Assembly (NCBI RefSeq): GCF_000164865.1
Contig: NC_014618.1
Location: 1,116,001 to 1,180,000 of the forward strand
Direction: 5' to 3'
Length of the DNA: 64,000 nucleotides
Origin: [Enterobacter] lignolyticus SCF1
Lineage (GTDB): Bacteria; Pseudomonadota; Gammaproteobacteria; Enterobacterales; Enterobacteriaceae
Numbering within the stretch: position 1 is the stretch's first letter; every line of letters starts with the position of its first letter. This document shows, in pieces, positions 34,936-44,356 of this stretch. Made by a program: the position numbers and the translations under genes. The notes under the pieces were generated by a model. The model did no database searches. It saw only the letters and a list, made by a program, of their open reading frames with translations, and was not told the DNA's origin.

Positions 34936-36450
34936 TTATTCAGGTATAGGAAGCTTACTCATCGCAAGTGATCCAGAGTGTAAAAGAGGAGTATTTGTTT
35001 TATCAGCCATTTCTCTAACCTCCATTTTCGACTTGGTGAACTTGACATAATTAACCCCACCTCTTTCGAATAATTGAACAAACTCTTCATCTTCAAGTTT
35101 ATTCAAAGCAGGCATTAGCCGTTCTGACCGCCTCAATGGATATGGACCTTTTTTGATAAGGTCATTCCTCCTAAATTCGTAAGAACCGTTATTGACAAGA
35201 TTATCCTCAAGATACGTCAATAGTTTTTCAGCATCTGTAGGCTCTCGGGTAGATTCAACCTTAGAGATAAAATGATTCATAAACCATTGTGTTATTTTCA
35301 AAGCTGACATAAATACATCCTTAGTAATTATTCGTGAATCAGGTGTAATAAATACTTGCATTACTGCTGCAATTCTCGAAGCATGCTCCATAAATCGAGC
35401 ACCAAAATCATCATAATGCTGCAGCTCTCCTCCTTTTTTTATTTTTTCCTGAATGTTTTCACTCTGGGAGTTCCAGACGGCTTCTGCCTCCGAAGAAAAA
35501 GTAACACAGATGCGTTCTTCATTTTTTTCTCTACGCCTCATACCATCCTGCAAGTGCTTAGTGAGAATAGTGAAAAATCCTTCAAGTCCAGGCTCATCAG
35601 ACCATGAACAGGCATTAGGGATATCGCACAGTTCAGGGAGCTGCTCCATGTCAATATGTAATAAACGAGCTAACCACCCTGAACCCTTTGCCTTTCTTCC
35701 CTGTTTATCAAGAAAGCAATCAAACAAACTAGGTTGCACCATCAGCAGCATGCTTAGCCGCGCATCATCAACATCATAGTTGTCACGTGAAGCCCTGCTG
35801 TCTGCAATCTTCCCTTCTCCCCAAAGAGAGTTGAGTACTGGTGTATTGCGGAAAAGATTACCGTCAAATAACCCTCCGGCTTCATCAGAGCCGAGGAGCA
35901 ACGACGGAGAGCCCAGCGCTAATACCTTTCTAAGCCCCTCACTTGTCGTATCGTTTTTAGTAAGATACTTCCTTGCTGGAACTTCTGGCTTTCTTCTTTG
36001 GCACTCCTCCAACGCCTCAAGCGCTTCTCTTACATAAGTCTTCTGACGAATAGCTTTGCTATATTGCTTTTTAAGCTCTTTTAACTCGGTTTCCCAAGAA
36101 ATTAACTTAAGCTCATAAAATTTCTCCTTTAACAGAAAATCATCTTTCAGCTCTTTTTCCAGCCGATGGATTGGCTCCATCAACAGCCTGAATACGGTTG
36201 ATTTTCTACTACCTGATCTTGCTAAAAATAGAAGATAAAGTGATGTAAAAGTTTTCCCATTCTTAATCTGAACATCAAATTTATCCTGGCTGGCATACGC
36301 CATTACTCCAAGTAATACGGTGAAAATAAGCTCAGCAGAAGCTTCAGTTTTAAAATGTATATAACTTGTTAATCGTTGTGCAAAAGCGGGTAGCGCCTGA
36401 AACTCCAGACAAAGTTCTTTATTTTGCGTTGAACTGTTTTTTTTAGACAT
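34936..36450 (-). CDS. YfjI-like DUF3987 protein
   Basis: 504 aa. A P-loop variant LARSGSRKST (~residues 76-85) follows the QDKFDVQIKNGKTFTSLYLLF strand. TTSEGLRKVLALGSPSLLLGSDEAGGLF and SRDNYDVDDARLSMLLMVQPSLF are hallmark DUF3987 blocks, as in YfjI of CP4-57. Helicase/primase-like family of mobile islands, probably used with the Gp2-like protein for island replication. A long predicted coiled coil occupies about 95-150. Confidence 0.82.
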   Translation of the reverse strand: MSKKNSSTQNKELCLEFQALPAFAQRLTSYIHFKTEASAELIFTVLLGVMAYASQDKFDVQIKNGKTFTSLYLLFLARSGSRKSTVFRLLMEPIHRLEKELKDDFLLKEKFYELKLISWETELKELKKQYSKAIRQKTYVREALEALEECQRRKPEVPARKYLTKNDTTSEGLRKVLALGSPSLLLGSDEAGGLFDGNLFRNTPVLNSLWGEGKIADSRASRDNYDVDDARLSMLLMVQPSLFDCFLDKQGRKAKGSGWLARLLHIDMEQLPELCDIPNACSWSDEPGLEGFFTILTKHLQDGMRRREKNEERICVTFSSEAEAVWNSQSENIQEKIKKGGELQHYDDFGARFMEHASRIAAVMQVFITPDSRIITKDVFMSALKITQWFMNHFISKVESTREPTDAEKLLTYLEDNLVNNGSYEFRRNDLIKKGPYPLRRSERLMPALNKLEDEEFVQLFERGGVNYVKFTKSKMEVREMADKTNTPLLHSGSLAMSKLPIPE

Positions 36451-36476
36451 ACATCCTATCTAACTCCTCTTTAGAA

Positions 36477-36689
36477 TTAATTAATAAGACTACGATGTAA
36501 CAACCATTCATCAATTTCTGATTCAAGCCATCCAACTGATTGTGTTCCAAGCTTTCTTTTCTTCGGAAAAGTTGGATCATATCGTGGCGACCTCGGGTTC
36601 AACCAGTCATAAATTGTAGCTCGCGAGATACCTGTTTTATGGATAACAGCAGGTAAGCGGAGTATCCTGACTGCTGATGAAGTGTTCAT
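36477..36689 (-). CDS. AlpA-family excision regulator
   Basis: 70 aa: ILRLPAVIHKTGISRATIYDWLNPRSPRYDPTFPKKRKLGTQSVGWLESEIDEWL, the MerR-like HTH of AlpA. In CP4-57, AlpA raises integrase expression and promotes island excision. It precedes the DUF3987 and Gp2-like genes in the same orientation, the usual early operon of such islands. Confidence 0.88.
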   Translation of the reverse strand: MNTSSAVRILRLPAVIHKTGISRATIYDWLNPRSPRYDPTFPKKRKLGTQSVGWLESEIDEWLLHRSLIN

Positions 36690-36814
36690 ACTAGTTTGCC
36701 TCTTATTAGCTCAGTTTGGTTCCAGCAAAGAATAGCTGCAAGGATTCTTCGAAAAAATACGGCTAGCAAAGGTTTATTTTTAACAGGTTTAACTTGTTGA
36801 TATTGTGGGGATAA

Positions 36815-37696
36815 ATGTTTTCTATTAAAATTTTTAGTGAAGAAATTAGTCGAAAACGCAGTACTCTCTCCAGTGAGATGAAAGACTGTGAATGGAGCAT
36901 GTATGCCCAAATTCTGGATGAAAAACATACAGGCATGCAGGCTGAGTTGACTATGATGAAAGAGCGGGTCTGGAACTCCAAGAAGTTTGGTCCCGGAATA
37001 TTATTGTATTCATCATCTTATTTGAAGGAGCATAGGTACAATGACTCTCATAAGGACTTTCCAACAAATGAGAAAAGCATCGAGTTAGCTAGGCTTATTG
37101 AACGTTATTGGAGTACATTGGAGGCTGAACTTCTGAGAGATAATGTTGCTGTCATTATCCCTGAATATATCTCTATGGATGAACTTTTTAAATTTCACCT
37201 TAAGTATGCACAGAAGTGCTATAAATGGGGTGAATTAGTTATATCAGACAATGAGGATGTTGCATTTGAAGCATTTAAAAAAGCATCTGAGTTATTTGAT
37301 AAAAGCATGGGGATGGTTTGGTATAAGATCTCTGTAGATAAACAAACTAAACTTTTATCTACCAGGAATAGATCAGGAAGAAAAGGTGGGATAAAAAAAT
37401 CTGAAATGTATCGTCCTATTCAGGAAAAACTAGTGGAACTTATAAATGATTTGGCTCCTGAAGAAAGATGGAGAAGTAAAGCTGCGGCGGTGAATGTTCT
37501 CATTGAACCTTTGTGGTTATTTATAGAGGAGTCAAAATTGAATGTTAATAAGCACGATAAAAAATATCGAATGCCAACTACCAGTCAGGAAGCCTTAGCC
37601 GATACTATTTTAAAATCGTGGTCTACAAATGTTGAAAGTGTGAAGCAGGCTTTCGAGGACACTGTAAGCAGAAAAAAAAGAACTGGTCAGGTGTAG
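36815..37696 (+). CDS. Island protein of unknown function
   Basis: 293 aa, divergent from alpA. Predominantly helical and charged. Contains RNRSGRKGGIKKSEMYRPIQEKLVELINDLAPEERWRSKAAAVNVL (~residues 188-232), which looks like a basic DNA- or RNA-binding stretch. No family recognised. It ends 27 bp before a bidirectional terminator shared with the convergent integrase gene. Confidence 0.6.
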   Translation: MFSIKIFSEEISRKRSTLSSEMKDCEWSMYAQILDEKHTGMQAELTMMKERVWNSKKFGPGILLYSSSYLKEHRYNDSHKDFPTNEKSIELARLIERYWSTLEAELLRDNVAVIIPEYISMDELFKFHLKYAQKCYKWGELVISDNEDVAFEAFKKASELFDKSMGMVWYKISVDKQTKLLSTRNRSGRKGGIKKSEMYRPIQEKLVELINDLAPEERWRSKAAAVNVLIEPLWLFIEESKLNVNKHDKKYRMPTTSQEALADTILKSWSTNVESVKQAFEDTVSRKKRTGQV

Positions 37697-37723
37697 TAAT
37701 CTTTTATGTGAATTTGGATAATA

Positions 37724-37756
37724 AGAATAAGCGCTCCCTTTTAAGCGCTTATTCGT
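37724..37756. terminator. Bidirectional terminator between island gene and integrase
   Basis: Perfect stem GAATAAGCGCT / AGCGCTTATTC around CCCTTTTA, centred between converging stop codons. Confidence 0.7.
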
Positions 37757-37759
37757 GTA

Positions 37760-39001
37760 CTAGCCGACAAGCCTTATACCTCGAATGCCATTTCCAATCA
37801 TACTTCCGTGCTCAGCAGCCATAACGAAGTCAGCCCACCATTGCATCATCGGGCGACGCTGTTCCAGGTAATCGCTGCGGTTATAAGCACGGCGAACCTC
37901 ATTCTTATCCACGTGGGCCAATGCAGCCTCAATCACATCAGGCGGAAAACCTTGCTCGTTGAGAGCTGTACTGGCAATAGATCGCAAACCGTGTGAAACG
38001 AGCACCCCACCAAAACCTGCGCGTTTCAGCGATGCGTTAACGGTTTGACTGTTCATCGGCTGATTTGTCTTGATGTGGCTGGGAAAGATAAATTCTCGAC
38101 TTCCACTTAACGGCTTCATCATCTCCAGTATCGCAATTGCTTCATCTGACAATGGAACCGTATGGTCCCGGTTCATCTTCATTCGAGCAGCAGGAATTTT
38201 CCATTCGCTAGCATTGAAATCGATCTCATCCCATCGAGCCTCAGCAGCTTCGGCAGGGCGGGTAATGGTGAGAAGCTGCCACATGAATAGGCAGCGCGTG
38301 GACAGGCTAATACTTGCCGTACGCATAGTCTGCATCAATTGTGGAAGTTGATCCGGGCGGATGCTTGGCATGTTTTTCTTCTGAGGTTTCTCGAATGCTT
38401 TCCCGATGTTTACGCTGGGAACCGCATCAATCAGGCCCGTGTTTTGCGCATAAATCATGACTTCGTTAATACGCTGACAAAGGCGGCGAACAGTCTCTAA
38501 TGCACCTCTGGCCTGAACTGGCTGCACTGCTTTAACCAGAGTATGAGCCTTAATCTCAGTGACACTGATATCACCGATTGCTGGGAAGACATCTCTCTCA
38601 AGTGAGCGCCAGATATCTTCCGCATAGTCCTCTGTCACACTAGCTTTCTTCACATTCCACCAACGTTCCGCTACGAGCTGGAAAGAATTGGTTTTGGCTT
38701 CTAGCGAACTGCGAAGCTGTTCTTGCTGATGTTCCTGTGGATCGATTTGTTTCGCCAGGAGAGAACGGGATTCTGTCCGATAGCTTCGAGCATCGGCAAG
38801 CGTAACTGACGGGTAGGGGCCTATGCTCTTCTTCGCTCGTTTCTTGGTGACAGGACGAATGTAGCGAAACTGCCAGATTTTACTCCCGCTGGATTTGATA
38901 AGTAGCTCAAGGCCATCGCCATCATAGAGAACGTAGTCCGCTTCCTTGGGTTTAGCAGATTCGATTTCTTTAACGGATAGAGGTTTGGTTTGTCTTGCCA
39001 T
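37760..39001 (-). CDS. intA: CP4-57/P4-type tyrosine integrase
   Basis: 413 aa, the length of CP4-57 IntA. Catalytic set: Arg in LLTITRPAEAAEARWDEIDF, HGLRSIAST (HxxR), HVDKNEVRRAYNRSDY with the nucleophile Tyr. N-terminal DUF4102-type arm-binding domain (LSVKEIESAKPKEADYVLYDGDGLEL). It lies 200 bp from the 3' end of ssrA, the attachment gene of such elements, and is transcribed away from it. The leader carries the palindrome GGCACCTCA..TGAGGTGCC (39023-39059). Relics of related integrases lie at 2530 and 5150. Confidence 0.93.
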   Translation of the reverse strand: MARQTKPLSVKEIESAKPKEADYVLYDGDGLELLIKSSGSKIWQFRYIRPVTKKRAKKSIGPYPSVTLADARSYRTESRSLLAKQIDPQEHQQEQLRSSLEAKTNSFQLVAERWWNVKKASVTEDYAEDIWRSLERDVFPAIGDISVTEIKAHTLVKAVQPVQARGALETVRRLCQRINEVMIYAQNTGLIDAVPSVNIGKAFEKPQKKNMPSIRPDQLPQLMQTMRTASISLSTRCLFMWQLLTITRPAEAAEARWDEIDFNASEWKIPAARMKMNRDHTVPLSDEAIAILEMMKPLSGSREFIFPSHIKTNQPMNSQTVNASLKRAGFGGVLVSHGLRSIASTALNEQGFPPDVIEAALAHVDKNEVRRAYNRSDYLEQRRPMMQWWADFVMAAEHGSMIGNGIRGIRLVG

Positions 39002-39125
39002 TGCCGGGTTTCCATAGTTTTAGGCACCTCAAAAACAATAAAGCTTTATGAGGTGCCTAACAAGGTGCCTAAAAGGTTCGGATTCAATTAGTTCTCTTCG
39101 GACTTCGCGGGACAAATTGAGGACA

Positions 39126-39160
39126 CAAAAAAGCCCGCAGGGCTTGCGCCATGCGGGCTC
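39126..39160 (-). terminator. Terminator downstream of ssrA
   Basis: Minus strand GAGCCCGCATGGCGCAAGCC followed by CTGCGGGCTTTTTT: strong stem AGCCCGCA/TGCGGGCT and a T-run, 45 bp past the ssrA 3' end. Confidence 0.72.
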
Positions 39161-39205
39161 TTAGGACTTCATCGGATGACTCTGGTAATCACCGATGGAG
39201 AATTT

Positions 39206-39568
39206 TGGTGGAGCTGGCGGGAGTTGAACCCGCGTCCGAAATTTCTACATCCTTGGCACTACATGCTTAGTCAGTCTTTACATTCGCCTGGCACCTGCGG
39301 ACAGACACGCCACTACCAGACTAGCCTGATTAGTTTTAACGCTTCAACCCCAGGCAGGGCCTCCACGCGATCTCTTTTGGGTTTGACCTCTCTTTGATCC
39401 CCGTCTTAAGAGCGGAAGCTAGGGAGAGAGGGCTCAGAGCAGGTTATTAAGCTGCTAAAGCGTAGTTTTCGTCGTTTGCGACTATTTTTTGCGGCTTTTT
39501 ACGAGGCCAACCGCCCCTCGGCATGCACCTTGGGTTTCGCAAATCCCGTCGAATCCAGAATCAGCCCC
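39206..39568 (-). ncRNA. ssrA: tmRNA (10Sa RNA)
   Basis: 363 nt, identical in length to E. coli tmRNA. The 5' end GGGGCTGATTCTGGATTCG pairs with the 3' acceptor ending CCAGCTCCACCA (39206). The T-loop GGGTTCAACTCCCG is present, and the tag frame at 39445-39480 reads ANDENYALAA then two stops. It rescues stalled ribosomes with SmpB, encoded 160 bp upstream. A -10-like TATACT (minus strand) lies just upstream of the mature end. Its 3' end is the integration target of the adjoining island and has been kept intact by the crossover. Confidence 0.98.
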
Positions 39569-39730
39569 TTAGTGTTAGCGTAAGTATAACACTTTTGTGA
39601 CTCGCGATGCCAGCCCCTGCAAGGGTGAGATGCCCGATGATTATCGAATTAAACTGCTGAATAAGATGAAAGAGGTGCTGAGGGAGGGGGAACCGGCTCT
39701 TACCCGCGATGCAGGCGAGAGCCGCGCGGG

Positions 39731-40213
39731 TTAGCGGCCCGCGTTTTTCATGATGCGGGCTTTATCCAGCTGCCATTCGCGCTCTTTCACGTCGGAGCGC
39801 TTGTCATGCTGTTTCTTACCCTTCGCCACGCCGATTTTCACCTTGCACCAGGCGTTCTTCCAGTACAGCGACAGCGCGACGACGGTATAACCTTCGCGGT
39901 TAACGCGCCCGTACAGGGTGTCGAGCTCGCGCTGGTTCAGCAGCAGCTTGCGGGTGCGCGTTGGGTCGCAGACGTAGTGCGAGGACGCCACCGCCAGCGG
40001 CGTAAAGTTGGCGCCGAACAGGTACGCTTCGCCGTCTTTCAGGATAACGTAGCTGTCGCCGATGTTGGCTTTACCGGCACGCAGGGACTTTACTTCCCAG
40101 CCCTGTAGCGAGAGGCCGGCTTCGAATTCGTCTTCGATAAAGTATTCGTGACGGGCGCGTTTATTCAGCGCAATGGTGGCTGATCCAGGTTTGTGGGCTT
40201 TTTTCTTGGTCAT
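39731..40213 (-). CDS. smpB: SsrA-binding protein SmpB
   Basis: 160 aa, full length. KKKAHKPGSATIALNKRARHEYFIEDEFEAG...WEVKSLRAGKANIGDSYV and the C-terminal basic tail KGKKQHDKRSDVKEREWQLDKARIM are diagnostic. It binds the tRNA-like domain of tmRNA and places it in the stalled ribosome's A site. Backbone gene next to ssrA as in E. coli. Confidence 0.97.
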   Translation of the reverse strand: MTKKKAHKPGSATIALNKRARHEYFIEDEFEAGLSLQGWEVKSLRAGKANIGDSYVILKDGEAYLFGANFTPLAVASSHYVCDPTRTRKLLLNQRELDTLYGRVNREGYTVVALSLYWKNAWCKVKIGVAKGKKQHDKRSDVKEREWQLDKARIMKNAGR

Positions 40214-40361
40214 AATATCCTGAAGTCATCTTTATCTGTTCATTGCCTCAAGCCTTCCCGCGAGGCGCAATGCGGTATCTTAGCACGAGTTATGGCCTGG
40301 CGTTTTTTTTAACAGGCAATAAATGATATTATTTGCGCCGTGTAAGAGAGTGGGAATTGCT

Positions 40362-40799
40362 ATGCCTCAGATTAGCCGTACTGCGCTGGTGCCCTATAGC
40401 GCGCAGCAAATGTATCAACTCGTGAACGATGTGAAGTCGTATCCTGCCTTTTTACCGGGCTGTACCGGTAGCCGCGTCCTGGAAGCCGGGCCAACGCAAA
40501 TGACGGCCGCGGTTGACGTCTCAAAGGCGGGCATCAGCAAGACGTTCACGACCCGTAATACCTTAACCAGCAACCAGAGTATTTTAATGCACCTGGTCGA
40601 CGGGCCGTTTAAGACGCTGATCGGTGCCTGGAAGTTTACGCCGCTGAGCGCGGACGCCTGCAAAATCGAGTTTCATCTCGACTTTGAGTTCACTAACAAG
40701 CTTATCGAGCTGGCGTTCGGCAAAATCTTTAAAGAGCTGGCGTCGAACATGGTGCAGGCGTTTACCTCCCGCGCCCGAGAGGTCTACAGTGTCGGCTAA
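40362..40799 (+). CDS. ratA: Ribosome-association toxin RatA (START/CoQ10-like fold)
   Basis: 145 aa from ATG 40362 (MPQISRTALVPYSAQQMYQLVNDVKSYPAFLPGCTGSRV), chosen for the GGGA upstream; an ATG at 40323 gives the 158-aa form annotated in E. coli. Polyketide cyclase/START fold of the COQ10 type. Reported in E. coli to block 50S-30S association; a ubiquinone-related role is also proposed for the family. Divergent from smpB. Its end overlaps ratB by 11 bp. Confidence 0.93.
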   Translation: MPQISRTALVPYSAQQMYQLVNDVKSYPAFLPGCTGSRVLEAGPTQMTAAVDVSKAGISKTFTTRNTLTSNQSILMHLVDGPFKTLIGAWKFTPLSADACKIEFHLDFEFTNKLIELAFGKIFKELASNMVQAFTSRAREVYSVG

Positions 40800-41076
40800 A
40801 ATCACCGTCGAGGTGGCCTATGCGTTGCCGGAAAAACAGTATCTGCAAAAGGTGACGCTGGACGCGGGAAGTACGGTTGAGCAGGCGATTATCGCCAGCG
40901 GGCTGCTGACGCTGCGTACCGATATCTCGCTCGACAGGAATAAGGTGGGGATCTATAGCCGTCCGGTAAAGCTGCAGGACGAGGTGCAGGACGGTGACCG
41001 GGTGGAGATCTATCGCCCGCTGATTGCCGACCCGAAAGCGCTCCGCCGCCAGCGGGCCGAGAAAGCCGGAAAATAA
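40789..41076 (+). CDS. ratB: RnfH-family ubiquitin-like protein RatB
   Basis: 95 aa starting at GTG 40789 (SAKITVEVAYALPEKQYL), 11 bp inside ratA. RnfH/UPF0125 beta-grasp fold: VTLDAGSTVEQAIIASGLL, VGIYSRPVKLQDEVQDGDRVEIYRPLIADPKALRRQRA. Function uncertain; conserved partner of ratA. Longer upstream in-frame starts are ignored because they lie inside ratA. Confidence 0.93.
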   Translation: MSAKITVEVAYALPEKQYLQKVTLDAGSTVEQAIIASGLLTLRTDISLDRNKVGIYSRPVKLQDEVQDGDRVEIYRPLIADPKALRRQRAEKAGK

Positions 41077-41102
41077 AAAAGCGCTCAGAGAGCGCTTTTT
41101 TT
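41075..41102 (+). terminator. Bidirectional terminator between ratB and bamE
   Basis: AAAAAAGCGCTCAGAGAGCGCTTTTTTT: 6-bp GC stem flanked by A and T runs, between converging genes. Confidence 0.85.
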
Positions 41103-41117
41103 ACGTCCGTCGCGGGC

Positions 41118-41459
41118 TTACTGATTGGTCAGCGCCGGCTTGTTGTCGATATTGGTCAGCACGCCGCTGCTGTTAAAGGTCAGCGTCAGCGTCTGCTGGG
41201 TCGCTTTTTCATGACCCGGCTGCTGGCGGAAGACGTAGAACCAGGTGTTGGTACCGAACGGATCGGACATCATCGGGGTGCCCAGAGCATAGGCAACCTG
41301 CTGTTGCGTCATGCCGACACGAATTTTAGCAACATCGTTTGGTGCCAGATAGTTACCCTGGTTGATGTCGGGACGGTAAACCACTCGTTCCAGAGTGGAA
41401 CAGCCTGCGGTCAACATCAGAAGAACCGCTGCGGCAGCAGTCAGCATTTTACAGCGCAT
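41118..41459 (-). CDS. bamE: Outer-membrane assembly lipoprotein BamE
   Basis: 113 aa with lipobox LTAGC (Cys20). Mature SmpA/OmlA domain: VYRPDINQGNYLAPNDVAKIRVGMTQQQVAYALGTPMMSDPF...WFYVFR. Subunit of the BAM complex that inserts beta-barrel proteins into the outer membrane. Confidence 0.97.
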   Translation of the reverse strand: MRCKMLTAAAAVLLMLTAGCSTLERVVYRPDINQGNYLAPNDVAKIRVGMTQQQVAYALGTPMMSDPFGTNTWFYVFRQQPGHEKATQQTLTLTFNSSGVLTNIDNKPALTNQ

Positions 41460-41608
41460 AGTGATTTGATTCCTTTTCGGGCCCGAGCAGTACGCGGCTC
41501 ATTTGTAATATGCCGATGATAATAGACCTTTCACCACTTTAAAACCTCTGACGTTTGGTCTTACGGCGTTTTTTATCGTTCTCTATGACCCTGCGTTACC
41601 GAAAAAGT

Positions 41609-43270
41609 TTATGCGGCCAGCAACTCTTTCGCGTTTGCCAGCGTATTTCGGGTGACTTCGCTACCGCCCAGCAGGCGTGCCAGCTCCTGTAAACGGGCGC
41701 GTTTATCCAGCGGCTGCATGTGCGTTTCGGTCATCTCGCCGTCGGTTTCTTTGCTGACGAAGAAGTGGTGATGACCACAGCCCGCGACCTGCGGCAGGTG
41801 CGTCACGCACATCACCTGCGTTGACTCGCCCAGCTCGCGCAGCAGGCGGCCAACCACGGCGGCGGTCGGACCGCTGATGCCGACGTCCACCTCATCGAAA
41901 ATCAGCGCCGGGGTTTCCATTTTACGGGCGGTGATCACCTGAATCGCCAGCGCGATACGGGAGAGCTCGCCGCCGGAGGCGACTTTGGCAATCGGCTGTA
42001 GCGGCTGCCCCGGGTTGGTGGTGACGCGAAACTCAATGCGATCCGCGCCTTCGGCCGTCAGGTGGCACGCTTCAAAGCTGACGTCGATGGTGAACAGACC
42101 GTGCGGCATCGACAGTGAGTGCATACTGTCGGTGATAAGCTGCGCCAGCTCTGCGGCGCAGGCGCAGCGCGATGCGTGCAGCTGCTGCGCGGTCTCCAGC
42201 GCCAGCTGATGGTGCTGCTGCACCGTGGCGCTCAATGTCTCCAGGGTGTCGGCCTGGGCGTCGAGCTGCTGCTGCTCATCAAGCAGCGACTGGTGAAACG
42301 CCGGCAGCTCTTCCGGGCTGATATGATGCTTGCGCGCCAGCGAAATCTGGCGGGAAATGCGCTGTTCAAGCTCGTACAGGCGGTTCGGATCGAGGTCGAG
42401 GCGGTCGCAGTAGTGACGCAGCTCGTCGCTGGCCTCGCTCAGCTGAATGGCGGCCTCTTCCAGCATATCCAGCACGCCGGAGAGCCTGGCATCCATTCCC
42501 GCCAGTTCGCTCACCAGCTGGCGCGCCGAATACAGCTGGCTTTGCAGATTGGCCTCTTCGCCGTCGGCGAGCAGGGTAAGGGCGTGCTGGCTGGTAGAGA
42601 GCAGCTGCCCGCTGTTGGCGAGACGCTTGTACTCTTCGTCTATCTGCTCGAACTCGCCCGGCTGCGGGCTGAACTCGTTAAGCTCTTTTAGCTGGTACTG
42701 CAGCAGCGCGGCGCGCGCGGCGCGCTCCTGGCTCAGCTGCTGATGCTGCGCCAGATCGCGGCAGCTTTGATGCCACAGGCGGTAATGCTCCGCCATGCGC
42801 TGAGTAAGCGCATACTCACCCGCATAGCCATCCAGCAGGGTTTTCTGATGTTCGGGACGGGTTAACAGCTGGTGGGCGTGCTGGCCGTGAATCTGGATGA
42901 GCAGTTGCCCAAGCTCGCGCAGCTGCGACAGCGGTACGGCAGTGCCGTTGATGAAACCGCGCGAGCGCCCGTCGCTGCTGATGACCCGGCGAAGTAAACA
43001 CTCACGACCGTCCTCCAACTGGTTGGCTTCAAGCCAGCGCTGCGCGGCAGGGGTATCCTTCAGGGAGAAGCGGGCGCAGAGATCGGCTCGCGTGGCGCCT
43101 GCCCGCACCATGTCGCCTTCCGCCCGGCCGCCGAGGCACAGCCCGAGCGCATCAATGGCAATAGATTTGCCCGCCCCGGTCTCCCCGGTGATGGCCGTCA
43201 TGCCGCTGTGAAAATCGATTTCCAGCTCACGTACGATTGCAAAATTGCTGATGGTCAGTTGTGCCAGCAT
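41609..43270 (-). CDS. recN: DNA repair ATPase RecN
   Basis: 553 aa, full-length SMC-like protein: Walker A GETGAGKSIAIDALGLCLG (31-49), central coiled coil, signature KVASGGELSRIALAIQ, Walker B ALIFDEVDVGISGPTAAVVG. Acts in RecA-dependent double-strand break repair. Strong SOS control is indicated by two LexA boxes directly upstream. Confidence 0.97.
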   Translation of the reverse strand: MLAQLTISNFAIVRELEIDFHSGMTAITGETGAGKSIAIDALGLCLGGRAEGDMVRAGATRADLCARFSLKDTPAAQRWLEANQLEDGRECLLRRVISSDGRSRGFINGTAVPLSQLRELGQLLIQIHGQHAHQLLTRPEHQKTLLDGYAGEYALTQRMAEHYRLWHQSCRDLAQHQQLSQERAARAALLQYQLKELNEFSPQPGEFEQIDEEYKRLANSGQLLSTSQHALTLLADGEEANLQSQLYSARQLVSELAGMDARLSGVLDMLEEAAIQLSEASDELRHYCDRLDLDPNRLYELEQRISRQISLARKHHISPEELPAFHQSLLDEQQQLDAQADTLETLSATVQQHHQLALETAQQLHASRCACAAELAQLITDSMHSLSMPHGLFTIDVSFEACHLTAEGADRIEFRVTTNPGQPLQPIAKVASGGELSRIALAIQVITARKMETPALIFDEVDVGISGPTAAVVGRLLRELGESTQVMCVTHLPQVAGCGHHHFFVSKETDGEMTETHMQPLDKRARLQELARLLGGSEVTRNTLANAKELLAA

Positions 43271-43298
43271 TGTTGTCTTCCTGTATGAAAAACCATAA

Positions 43299-43336
43299 CT
43301 GTGTTTACGTACAGTATAAACTGGTTTTTTATACAG
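43299..43336 (-). promoter_or_regulatory. Two LexA (SOS) boxes in the recN promoter
   Basis: CTGTGTTTACGTACAG (43299-43314) fits the CTG-N10-CAG consensus exactly, and CTGGTTTTTTATACAG (43321-43336) is a close second. They lie 29 and 51 bp upstream of the recN start, as in E. coli, where recN has several boxes. Confidence 0.9.
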
Positions 43337-43355
43337 TAAAGCGCCATATCTGAAA

Positions 43356-44234
43356 TCAGAACAATTTTTTCGACCAGCCGAGTTTAGAGCTTAATGTGTT
43401 GAAATAGCTATAGTCTTTGGGGTGAATCAGGTTGAGATGGTAGTCGCAGCGGCGGATTAAAACGTCTTCACCTTCCTGAATCGGCAGCGCTATCTGGCTG
43501 TCGCAGCTGATCTCAAGATCGCTGCGGCGGTGCGAAAAGCGCAGGCGAATCGTACTGCTGCTGTTGATGACCAGCGGACGCGCCGAAAGGGTATGCGGGA
43601 ACATCGGCACCAGGGTGATGGCGTCCAGCGACGGCGTCAGAATCGGGCCGCCCGCCGACAGCGAGTAGGCGGTAGAGCCGGTCGGCGTTGAGATAATCAG
43701 CCCGTCAGAGCGCTGGGAAAAGGCAAACACTTCGTCAATGTAGACTTCAAATTCAATCATATGCGCCACTTTGCCGGGGTGGAGCACCACTTCGTTGATG
43801 GCGGTACTGATGCGCTTCTGGCAGTCCTGCTGGCACACCTGCGCCTCCAGCAGGAAGCGTTTTTCCGCAATGTAGTGGCCTTCGAGTACGTCCGCGAGCT
43901 GCTGGTGCGCGTTATCCGGGTCGAGGTCGGTCAGAAAGCCCAGATTGCCGCGGTTGATGCCGATAACCTTGATGTCGTAGCGCGCCAGCGTGCGCGCGGC
44001 GCCGAGCATATTGCCGTCGCCGCCGACCACCACCGCGAGGTCCGCCTGCTGGCCGATTTCCGCCAGCGTGCCGGTTGCGACGTTTTTGAGCTGTAGCTCG
44101 TGGGCGATCTGTTGCTCCACCATTACCGTGTAGCCTTTGGAGCACAGCCAGCGATAAAGCATTTCATGTGTGGTGAGCGCGGTAGGGTGACGGGGATGGC
44201 CGACAATACCGATACACTTGAAATGATTGTTCAT
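43356..44234 (-). CDS. nadK: NAD kinase
   Basis: 292 aa from ATG 44234 (MNNHFKCIGIVGHPRHP), matching the E. coli length; an upstream in-frame start at 44309 lies in the grpE promoter region and is rejected. VVGGDGNMLGAARTLA is the GGDG active site, followed by NRGNLGFLTDLDPD, INEVVLHPGK and DGLIISTPTGSTAYSLSAGGP. Makes NADP from NAD and ATP. Divergent from grpE. Confidence 0.97.
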   Translation of the reverse strand: MNNHFKCIGIVGHPRHPTALTTHEMLYRWLCSKGYTVMVEQQIAHELQLKNVATGTLAEIGQQADLAVVVGGDGNMLGAARTLARYDIKVIGINRGNLGFLTDLDPDNAHQQLADVLEGHYIAEKRFLLEAQVCQQDCQKRISTAINEVVLHPGKVAHMIEFEVYIDEVFAFSQRSDGLIISTPTGSTAYSLSAGGPILTPSLDAITLVPMFPHTLSARPLVINSSSTIRLRFSHRRSDLEISCDSQIALPIQEGEDVLIRRCDYHLNLIHPKDYSYFNTLSSKLGWSKKLF

Positions 44235-44283
44235 TTTCTGGAGGTCCTTGTGCCGAATGAATGATGACAATGTGGCGGCTTCC

Positions 44284-44311
44284 CTTGAAACCCGCAAACC
44301 GATCCCCATAA
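44284..44311 (+). promoter_or_regulatory. Sigma-32 heat-shock promoter of grpE
   Basis: CTTGAAA (44284-44290), 13-bp spacer, CCCCATAA (44304-44311): near-perfect RpoH consensus, about 45 bp before the grpE start. Confidence 0.88.
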
Positions 44312-44356
44312 TAAGCGAAGTCAGCGAGATGAATACGAAAAAACGCGGAGAAATTC

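Noticed and set aside
40684..40788. N-terminal extension of ratB
   Set aside because: Lies wholly within ratA; the GTG at 40789 gives the conserved RnfH-family start.
43890..44145. Minus-strand 77-aa frame inside nadK
   Set aside because: Out-of-frame Gly/Arg-rich shadow.
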